Assembly: GCF_036324505.1 (NCBI RefSeq)
Contig: NC_086370.1
Span: 15,154,600 to 15,218,599, forward strand
Length of the DNA: 64,000 bases
Reading direction: 5' to 3'
Source of the DNA: Eleginops maclovinus
Taxonomy: Eukaryota; Chordata; Actinopteri; Perciformes; Eleginopidae
Part shown: piece by piece, positions 56,027 through 64,000 of the stretch
Numbering within the stretch: the stretch's first letter is position 1
Layout of the letters: each line of letters begins with the position of its first letter
Position numbers and translations under genes: made by a program
Notes under the pieces: model-generated
The model's database searches: none
Seen by the model: the letters and a program-made list of their open reading frames with translations, nothing else
What the model was told of the DNA's origin: nothing

Positions 56027-58020
56027 CTACCTCTCAAATAGTAGCACCAGTTCACAATGAGGAGTGTGTGGGAACATGTCTACAGGCACAGCCAGAGTTG
56101 GAGAAAACGCCTCTCCTGTGAGTTTTTTCGTCAGGTCAGGAGCACAACAAAGCTCCCTGAAGTTCCGCATAGCCTCCCCGTCCGGTTTACAGGAAACATA
56201 GACCAGCCTGCGGATATTAGGTTGGTTTCGTAAAGCTCGGACCACTCTGTAGTGGAGGCCGGCTCGTGCAGGATTTACCACAGCTGCCACAGGTTCCCCA
56301 CCTTTAGAGCTCAACTGAGACATAAGGCCAGGAAGCACCACCTCAGCCTTACCAGGGATAAACTCACAGTTCAGTACATTATTGAGAGCTGCGTTGTGTT
56401 GAGCATCTTCCACTGCCTGTTGTACGAGCTCTATACCAATTATTCTGTCCACTCTTGGAGATGTAGTAATGCCGATAGCACCGGTCCCACAGCAAACATC
56501 TAGAAGAATACCACCAAATGGTGTCCTTTCCCCACCTTCATCCGGGTTTGGGATACACAGTTGTCTTACTGTGCTATACAGCACCTCAGCTGCTGCCTGG
56601 TTCACCTGGAAAAATGCATCGGCAGAGATGCGGAATTTGAATCCCAGCAGCTGTGAATGACAAAACACTAATTTGGAAAAAACACATAATGAAGATAATA
56701 TACATGGACTTTGTACTGTCATTTCGGCCTAATTCAGGATATCATGGTTTGGGCTGCATCAATGTTTCATTCTTTTTGCAAGTACTTAACTTTATGGTAG
56801 TATAATCTTTAATCCTTTGAGTGCTCTACAACATTATTATTTTTACTGCTGATAAGTGCCTGATTTTGTGAAACATTGTCTTCCAATGTCTTTGTCATTT
56901 AATGCATGTATTAAAATAAGAAGTAAAACAAGTATCACCAGCTTTAAACATGTAAATTCAGTTAAATTACCATGTGCTTAAAGCTAAATCTAAGTGTGTT
57001 AAGACAAACATGTACCCGGATAAGTACTTAATTGTCTGCTTCAGTTGGACAGTTATGAAGGTGCTGCGTAAACAATGCTGGCATGTTACAAAGTTGGCTG
57101 TATGCTATGTGAAGTCACTTAATTTCCTGAACTGTTGCCCTAGTGGTTTGTAGTACCTCCTCGTATATGTGTGGCTGCCCATGCAGGAGCTGGTAGGGGG
57201 ATTGCTCATGAGTACAGCGAGTCATGGTGCTCTCCTGGAAAAACAGCGAGTCCAGCTGGCAGACCGATCCAGGCCCCCTTGTGAAGTAATCCACCAGCTC
57301 AGCCTTATGCACTGCCACCTCTTCTGGGGTCAGCGTCTGTGGATGAAAGTATACTATAGCCATGTTGTGGCCCTCTGCATTGGTCCTCACTGTGATCTCT
57401 CTCCAGTGACCCCCAGTGTGGAAAAGCAGGCAGGGCTCCAGGAAAGAGAGGCGAATAAAGTCCTGATAACTTCTGGCCACCATTTTGTGCTTCTCTGGCA
57501 TGTTGAGAAGGTGGTCTCCGTTGACGCAGACAATGTTTCCCTTCTTCCCTGTGCCCACGTAAAACCCAACTGTCTTTGGATTCCCATCCACTCCTCTGTT
57601 GACAGAAAAGGTAGACTTGTTGCGGTAGCCATCCCTAACTGGTGATGGCAGAACAGGCAAGACAGGGAAGCTGAGTTTACTTCTGACAGGTAATGAGGAC
57701 TGTGATTGTAGTTCACCTGAAAGATACCCCGACAGCTGAGACAGGATCCTTTCCTGATGCATTAGCTTGAGCTCAAGTTGCTCATCATAACTCAGCCTCC
57801 ACAGAGGGGTGACTGCATCAGCCAACCTTTCCTCCCAGGACAGATGAGTCAAAGTAGCCTTCTTTTGCCTTTTTCTCAAATGTGTCTTTGATGGTGGATT
57901 CCTCTCGTCCGCTAAAATCGTGTCACTGGTTGAAAACCACAGGCAGGTTTTCCTCAAAGCATGCAGGTAATTGCGTTTGATAAATATGACTGACCTGGTT
58001 TGTGCAGCTGCTAAAGCCAT
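56027..58020 (-). CDS. trmt2b: Mitochondrial RNA uracil-C5 methyltransferase (TRMT2B-like)
   Basis: Two coding exons on the minus strand: 57157-58020 and 56027-56650, joined in phase 0 (…HIYEE|LLGFKFRIS…), 495 aa (human TRMT2B about 504). The N-terminus (MALAAAQTRSVIFIKRNYLHALRK...) is basic and hydrophobic, like a mitochondrial presequence. The rest follows TRMT2B throughout: WEERLADAVTPLWRLSYDEQL, GYRNKSTFSVNRGVDGNPKTVGF and QESTMTRCTHEQSPYQLL. The SAM-binding motif is LLDVCCGTGAIG (337-348) and motif IV is VVNPARAGLH (412-421). The catalytic cysteine is in VYVSCKPDG (Cys442) and the general-base Glu in TPHCELV (Glu488). TRMT2B forms 5-methyluridine in mitochondrial tRNA and 12S rRNA. The start is the first ATG; an in-frame TTG upstream is not used. 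Head to head with dnajb12. TRMT2A, the cytosolic paralogue, is excluded by the absence of an RNA-recognition domain and by this wording. Confidence 0.93.
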
Positions 58021-58284
58021 TTTGACTTTCAAATAAGTATCGATGTCATAGGCTGCCTCAATGGTCAGCTAGTGACACGGACACGATCAGCGTAGCTAAA
58101 TATCGGAAATAAAGAAACAATCTGACCTGAAAAATGACAGATTAAAGACATACTTTCTGTCCGACGTTTATAAAGTGCATGCTGGTTGTTTCAAACTGCT
58201 GTGACGTATTATTTACGAGACAAATAACGTCTCGGCGTCATCTCTGTGCGGCCCAGGGTAAGTAAACATTTCCGCTGTGTCGCG
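58021..58284. promoter_or_regulatory. Divergent promoter shared by trmt2b and dnajb12
   Basis: Only 264 bp separate the two start codons. The gap carries CRE/ATF-like cores TGACGTA at 58202-58208 and CGTCA at 58236-58240. Between these is an exact inverted repeat, CGAGAC (58216-58221) and GTCTCG (58229-58234). No TATA box is evident, as in many housekeeping bidirectional promoters. Confidence 0.6.
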
Positions 58285-61200
58285 ATGGACTCAAACAAGG
58301 ACGAAGCGGAGCGGTGCATAAAAATAGCCATAATTGCCGTCAACAACAACCAACCGGACAAAGCCAGAAAATTCCTAGAGAAGGCCCAGCGTCTGTTTCC
58401 GACTAACCAGGCAAAAAGTACGTCGAATAAACGTGTATTTCGGCGCTGGTTTGTGTCGGATTGTGGGCCATCGAATCGCTGTGAAACCAGCTAACGTTAG
58501 CATAACTGTCTTATCGTTATACCAGCTGCTCCCAACACACAGTGGTATTTGTAGTTTTTAAGCACCCCACCCGCTATTCATGTGACATATTTACTCAACT
58601 GTCTTGGATATGTCCGATCTTATTTTTACTGGCCATTGGGGTGCTTGCCGTCCTTGTTAGCAGCTTCAGTTTTAGCCGGTAGCTAACTGCTAGTGAATTA
58701 TCAGGATCAGAGTCAAAATCGGTGTTATTGCCTGGTAGGTTTACACATACGAGGAATTGGCTGTGGTGTAAATGGTGCATACCAATACACAAGAAGAAAA
58801 GGAACAAAATATGTGTACTATTATAAAAGCTATTTTAAAGACTATTGTAACAATTTGAAATAAAAGACAACATTTACACTATACATGTGTAAGAAACTGA
58901 GTACCGTAAAATAAAATATGACAAATACAATATTCAAACTGGAGAGCTGTTCATATTTATAAAGATGTAGTGTGGAGCAGAAATGTGCAACATGTTTAAA
59001 GGGTTGTGCAGGTGTTACAGTATTAAAAGAACAAGCTATAGTTAACATGATGTGCCTTAAGGTAATGCATGATGTTTTTATGGGATGAGTAATAGTCACT
59101 GGGGGTCCCAGGCCTTGGTAATGAGGCTGGTAGCGGACTTGATACCCGATTATGAACGAAACTCGTGTGGCTTTCTTTTGATAATATTGCTCTACGTAAT
59201 TTACAGACTTATTGGAGTCGCTGTCCCAGAATGGAAAGCCCCAAGATAGCAGTCCTGTGAACGGAGAAGGACCCACTATGAGGCAACGCAGCCACGGAGA
59301 GGAGCCTGATGTGTCCGCCCGGGGGGCCACAGACTCGGCCAAACCATACACTGCAGATCAGCTGGAGGCTGTGAGAAAGTCAGTGCACATGTGGATCTGT
59401 TCATTTGTTTTGGTTTTAACCTACAAACCACACACTAGAGCTGATCAAAATAAGACACCACGACATGCTTTATTCAGTATCCTTATATGCTTAATTAGTG
59501 TGACATATTACACAAGTAGCTAGAGCCCCTTATTGATCATGACACACTATTAACACACACTAACTTTTTTTAGTAGCAATGATAAATGTTAAGGCAATCG
59601 CATGAAAAACAAAATCAAAGTCATTTTTCAGATGAGGGATTAATTGGAATTATATTGATACTACCATAAGAATATTAAGAGGCAAAAATCAAGGGCAGCA
59701 ACTAAAGACGGATTACATTTATTATATTCAGATGGCTAATTTTCTTTTTCTGACTATTCAATGTAAGCCTGCAGTTGTCTTGTGTTTTAAGAGAGAAATC
59801 GGCATACTAATGTTTTGCTTATGCTGTGAAAAGTGTTTGTGTCATTAATGGTTGTTTGAATCCATTTGTCCCCTTGTAATCTGCTAACTATCTCTCTGGT
59901 TGGTGTTTTTGTTACTGTACTGCAGGATTAAGAGCTGTAAAGATTATTACCAAATTCTGGGGGTTGAAAAGGCCGCCTCTGAGGAGGATCTTAAAAAGGC
60001 TTACAGAAAACTGGCTCTGAAATTTCATCCAGATAAAAATCATGCACCTGGAGCCACAGAGGCATTTAAAGGTAATTGAAAAGTAATCTCCTGTGCTGTT
60101 CTGTGGAAGACATGCGAATGTGAGCTTACTTAAGTCCCAATTTGTGGGGGCTTTTTTGTGTTTTTTTGCAGCTATTGGCAATGCCTATGCCGTGCTGAGT
60201 AACACTGACAAACGAAAGCAGTATGACCAGTATGGAGAGGAGAGAACACACCCAACCAGACAGAGACAACATCGTGATTTTGAAGCAGACATCTCCCCTG
60301 AGGACCTCTTCAACATGTTCTTTGGTGGAGGCTTCCCATCAAGTAAGTAGAGGCCAGATTAATTGTGCAAAAGAGGCTTTGGAGTGCTCTGTTTTTCATG
60401 TTTGGAGTAACATGCTATCATTCATGAGAGCAAGCCCTGTCCTTAACTGTGTTCTGCATAACCCTAAGCATTGGCTTAAAGGAAGATGCTGATGGTTTTG
60501 CCTGCTGACTTTACTCAGCCCATATCAGCAACCATTCTCTGAGAGTCAGTGAGATAGAGCTGTTTGAATGGCTCTTTGTCTTTGTGAATCTCCTTATTTT
60601 TTTTACCCTTCCATTGCTTTCTTTGTCAATAAGCAAAAAAAAGGAAAAGGCAGATCCATCCTTAGTGATTGCATTCTTATGTTGTATATGTATCGTTTTT
60701 TTCTGGTCTCTGATGTTTGTCTGTTGATTTTGCAAATGAAGCTGCATTAAAAGAAACATGTCTCACTTGATTTAACAATAATCTATCTTAATCATAGTGC
60801 CATTATTTATCAATAGTGTTTCACTGTATGAGCATATGGCAAAACCTTTTAATGTGTTTCACAGATGCATGATGTGGTGGACAGCTCACTAGTATAAATG
60901 CTCCATGCATCGCACTTGAGTGTATTGTATTGTCTACACTTGGAACCAAATAGTGTTTTGCTTACTTCATCAACCTTGGTAAAAAATGTAACTCTGCATG
61001 TAAGCCCAGTCCATAACACTTCTCTACTCTCTTGTTGAATTTGTAATGATTGTGAGCTGCTGTGATTGGATTTAGATAATATTGTGCCTCAATTCCATAG
61101 CACTTCAGAGGGCCACATCATTATGATTCATGTTTATTTTCTACTTTAATTTCTTTTCAGGTAACGTACACGTTTACAGAAATGGAAGAATGCACTTTGC

Positions 61201-62073
61201 ACACCATAATAGGCAAGAAAGACGAGAACAGCAGAGAGATGTAAGTCCCGTCTCTAATCCTTTAATTACACTTGAATTTGAAACCAGCTGATGCACTGTG
61301 TTGTCTGAAACAAAACGGTTATTAAACGGTTTTTTTCTCGCTCTTGACAGGGAGGTCTGGCTCTGTTTGTCCAGCTGATGCCCATCCTAATCCTCATCAT
61401 AGTTTCTGCTCTCAGCCAGATGATGGTCACGCAGCCTCCCTATAGCCTTAGCTACCGCCCGTAAGTGTTTCTCCAGTCAGAGCTTCCTGATGCTGTGGGA
61501 AATGTCCCGCCCGTCTCACTCTTGTTATTATGTCTCCTCTATACAACAGGTCAGCTGGATATATTCAAAAAAGGTATACATCGAACCTGAAGGTGCTTTT
61601 CTATGTGGGAGACCGCTTCACTGAAGAATATTCTGGTAAAAATCTGAAGAATGTTGAGAGAAGTGTGGAAGAAGACTACATCTCCAACCTCAGAAACAAC
61701 TGTTGGAAGGAGAAGCAGCAGAGTAAGTTAACAGTCGCGCTGAACACCACCAATATTTAATTATTTTAAAATCTGCCAAGAAAATGAGTCTAATACTAAC
61801 TCTGTATCACACCATGTTTTTGAACTTTTGCAACAATAAATACCACTGCGTTTAATACAACAGCTTACAAAGGATTTACTTAACATGTGATATTTAAAGA
61901 ATAGTTGATAGAGACCTAGCTTACTTACACACTCTCCTCTTTTTCTTTCAGAGGAAGGCTTACTGTATCGCGCTCGTTACTTTGGAGATTCTGAGTTGTA
62001 CCAGAGGGCACACAGAATGGGGACTCCAAGCTGTTCCAGACTATCTGAGATTCAGGTCATACTGGATGGCTAG
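58285..62073 (+). CDS. dnajb12: DnaJ homolog subfamily B member 12 (ER-membrane Hsp40)
   Basis: Eight coding exons: 58285-58417, 59207-59378, 59926-60071, 60172-60342, 61161-61240, 61351-61460, 61550-61722, 61952-62073. Phases close to 368 aa (human 375). It is a tail-region membrane co-chaperone that recruits cytosolic Hsc70 to the ER for degradation of membrane proteins. Features in order: the N-terminal [15 protein letters not shown] helix typical of DNAJB12/14; a J domain at about 107-170 with HPD at 136-138; a Gly/Phe-type linker with [27 protein letters not shown]; one transmembrane segment at about 238-260 ([19 protein letters not shown]); and the DUF1977 lumenal domain ending [12 protein letters not shown]. 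The RHRxF-type spacing and the SCSRLSE ending favour DNAJB12 over DNAJB14. The exon 1-2 junction gives Asn45. The exon holding the stop codon ends at 62098, followed by a 3' UTR intron. Confidence 0.95.
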
Positions 62074-62804
62074 AAACCACCTGTGGTTGCACATATGGGT
62101 AAGTTGCCACAACCACCACAGTGACATTACAGTATATTTACTACTGTGTTTGGATGATTCCCACCTTTCCACGTTGCTTTTACCACTCACTATAATTAAG
62201 CTACTTTCCTAAGTCAGTTTTATTTTTGACACATGGTAAAGCAGTTCCAAGCTGGGACTGTTACCTGATATTTAAGAGTCAGCTATGTGTCTCAGATGTC
62301 TGGGTTTCCCCAGAAGCACTTTGAAGCACCAGCCAAAACTGTTTTTCAAACAGGTCAAGCTTACAACAGCATGCGATGACAAAACTTGGAGCTATAAAAG
62401 AAACTGAATCAATAAAAGAAATTGATGGATCACTGTGATGGATTAGTCATCTTGAGCAAGAGTCAAGACTCTGCAAGTTGGTTTAAAGATTGACCTGAAC
62501 AAAAAGGAAAGGCTTCCTGCAAGGTAGGAAAGCATCCAACACATATGGTCTGATTTGAAAACTTGCACAGCTATGACAAGTTTGAAATTGTAGTAGTTTA
62601 TTGGCTGAACATGCATAATTGTCAATATATTACATGTCTTCTTGTGGTTGTTCTTTGATACTGAGCATTGCACAAATGTTGGTGTTAATGAGTGATCAGT
62701 GTGGAGGTCATCCGTGCAAGTATAGGAATCCAATCTAACAGTTCATCCCTATGGAGTAACTGCTGCATAACAATCATTGATTTATTTTTCTCTTCTTCCT
62801 GCAG
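62074..62804 (+). other. dnajb12: dnajb12 3' UTR start and 3' UTR intron
   Basis: The stop exon continues for 25 nt after TAG and then meets a consensus donor (ATATGG|GTAAGT, 62098/62099). The matching acceptor, with a pyrimidine tract, is TTTTCTCTTCTTCCTGCAG ending at 62804. Because the stop lies only about 25 nt before the junction, nonsense-mediated decay would not be expected. No other exon is seen within the intron. Confidence 0.6.
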
Positions 62805-63380
62805 GTTCGTCGGTACTTGAATCTAATTAGAAGAAATCGGTCTGAGCCTACTGAAATTGGAGCATATTTCTGCAGCATACCAAGAGAATCAAAAATGCCT
62901 TACATGCAGTGGGCAGCAGACCTCATCGGGGAACCTCTCTGCAACTTGGTGTAGATTGACTTCCTGTAGAACTGTGAGAAGCTTTGAGTTGACTGCTGAC
63001 TTTTTTCTTACTCTAGTGTCTTCAGGATGGTGAGGGTCCGCTGGGCGTCACGGTGGAAAGTAAGAGCATAGTTGTCTATTTGAACGATAAGCAAAGCTGC
63101 GAAGATTAGCTTTCTCTGTCCAAGTCTTTTTTGTTTTCCTAAAACATTTTGAGAAACCTCATGGCCTTCTCATAGACATATGTCTGAGCCACTCACAAAG
63201 AAACGTGTGTAATTTTTATAGTTCTTAACCAATGTAAATATTCATTTTACTTTTAACAGTGCAGGGTTTATTGGAGTTAATATCATTTACTGTAATGTTA
63301 TTTTGTGGATTTGCTTGTAGCCTGTTGAATCATAAGTATTGAAATTGTTGCACAAATAAAAGTAAACGATATTTATTAAA
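62805..63380 (+). other. dnajb12: dnajb12 terminal 3' UTR exon
   Basis: The exon begins after a strong acceptor at 62804 and ends shortly after an AATAAA signal at 63355-63360. Its first 150 bases happen to form an open frame of 49 codons (GTT CGT CGG … TAG at 62952-62954) with no resemblance I recognise. Since the upstream exon already contains the stop, it is best read as untranslated. Confidence 0.55.
63355..63360 (+). terminator. dnajb12: dnajb12 polyadenylation signal
   Basis: AATAAA in the sense direction about 550 bp into the terminal exon, in CACAAATAAAAG context. Confidence 0.65.
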
Positions 63381-63469
63381 TTAACATGCTAATATTGTAT
63401 AAAAGTTTCTTTGAATTAAATCTGTCCGATAATTAATGTGTGCTTATTTTTTTTCCTTAAAGCAAGCCA

Positions 63470-63715
63470 AGGCTACTTTCAGCATGCTATCATTCTCACA
63501 GTGACAATGCTAACATTCTAATACTAACAAGTTGTAATGTTTACCATGTTCAATATGAAGGGACAGTTTGTTAGCTTGCTAGCATAAGCCCATAATCATG
63601 AAACAATGCGTAGATCTGAATGTCACTAGTTTTGCAGTTATTTGTTCATGAGTATTGGACAGATTTTGACCTGTTGATGGTGCAAGATGAAAGGTCAAGT
63701 GGTCAGTTCCAAACA
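63470..63715 (+). repeat. Dispersed teleost repeat ('TTAGCATGCTA...' family) fragment
   Basis: The run TTTCAGCATGCTATC, GACAATGCTAACATT, TAATGTTTACCATGTTCA, GTCACTAGTTTTGCAG, GTATTGGACAGATTTTGACC and GTTGATGGTGCAAGATGAAAGGTCA follows, block by block, an interspersed repeat very common in spiny-rayed fishes. The class is not assigned. No coding potential. Confidence 0.65.
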
Positions 63716-64000
63716 CACACACTCATACTTTATGAAGAGTCATCGATTGCTTACCAAATATAATAGAAAATAATTTATTTTGTTATGTTCTTAAGTTGTT
63801 ATAAAAAGAAATACACATTTCAGGTAATATTTGACTATCAAATAAATAAGTCATTCCCTCAAGGCTGCAACTTTACAATCATAGGAAAGAAGTTGATCCA
63901 TGTTCCAACACGAGTCTTCACTGTTGAGTCACCTGCAATCAGGTGAGTAGCTGCCATGAGACACAAGTTGGATCCTGGGAAAGTTTGATACACACATACT
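63716..64000. other. Intergenic right edge, no gene seen
   Basis: AT-rich sequence with no recognisable exon or repeat boundary; the neighbouring gene lies outside the window. Confidence 0.4.

Noticed and set aside
57169..57645. 158-codon plus-strand frame
   Set aside because: Antisense shadow of trmt2b exon 1.
58021..58032. Four-residue extension of trmt2b
   Set aside because: The upstream in-frame codon is TTG; the first ATG is at 58018-58020.

Overview
The window is vertebrate nuclear DNA, almost certainly from a teleost fish and probably a spiny-rayed one. Genes are split by GT-AG introns of about 75 bp to 3.3 kb. The encoded proteins align along their whole length with known vertebrate families. 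Long (CA)n/(GT)n microsatellites are abundant, and several dispersed repeats have the look of common teleost families. There are no bacterial operons, CRISPR arrays or phage genes. All family assignments come from reading the translated exons against remembered human proteins; no database search was run.

Six protein-coding genes have complete coding sequences in which every splice site and phase closes: cuedc2 (+, 22.6-24.0 kb, 8 coding exons, 280 aa), hif1an (-, 27.6-33.9 kb, 8 exons, 354 aa), wnt8b (-, 39.5-44.0 kb, 6 exons, 360 aa), scd (-, 48.2-52.6 kb, 5 coding exons plus a non-coding first exon near 53.6-53.75 kb, 333 aa), trmt2b (-, 56.0-58.0 kb, 2 coding exons, 495 aa) and dnajb12 (+, 58.3-62.1 kb, 8 coding exons, 368 aa, with an extra 3' UTR exon to about 63.4 kb). 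trmt2b and dnajb12 are head to head, 264 bp apart.

Bases 1 to about 21,000 hold no gene I can recognise. This stretch has five (CA/GT)n arrays of 108-153 bp, all before 12.0 kb, and non-repetitive segments that look like conserved non-coding sequence. In human the order is SCD-WNT8B-(SEC31B-NDUFB8)-HIF1AN-PAX2, so the gene-free left end is where a pax2 upstream regulatory region would be expected. That is inference from synteny; pax2 itself is not in the window. SEC31B and NDUFB8 are not seen between wnt8b and hif1an, and cuedc2 lies beside hif1an instead.

The genes do not form one pathway. They act as an oxygen-sensing hydroxylase of HIF-alpha (hif1an), a developmental Wnt ligand (wnt8b), an ER fatty-acid desaturase whose palmitoleate product is the lipid used to acylate Wnts (scd), a mitochondrial RNA uracil methyltransferase (trmt2b), an ER-membrane Hsp40 (dnajb12) and a ubiquitin-binding CUE protein (cuedc2). 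I found no wholly new gene system. The points worth a second look are regulatory and structural: the gene-free left end with its microsatellite cluster, a CpG-rich and CCAAT-rich block inside hif1an intron 1, NF-Y-like sites upstream of scd, the compact divergent promoter of trmt2b/dnajb12, perfect hairpins, and retroelement tails carrying polyadenylation-like signals.
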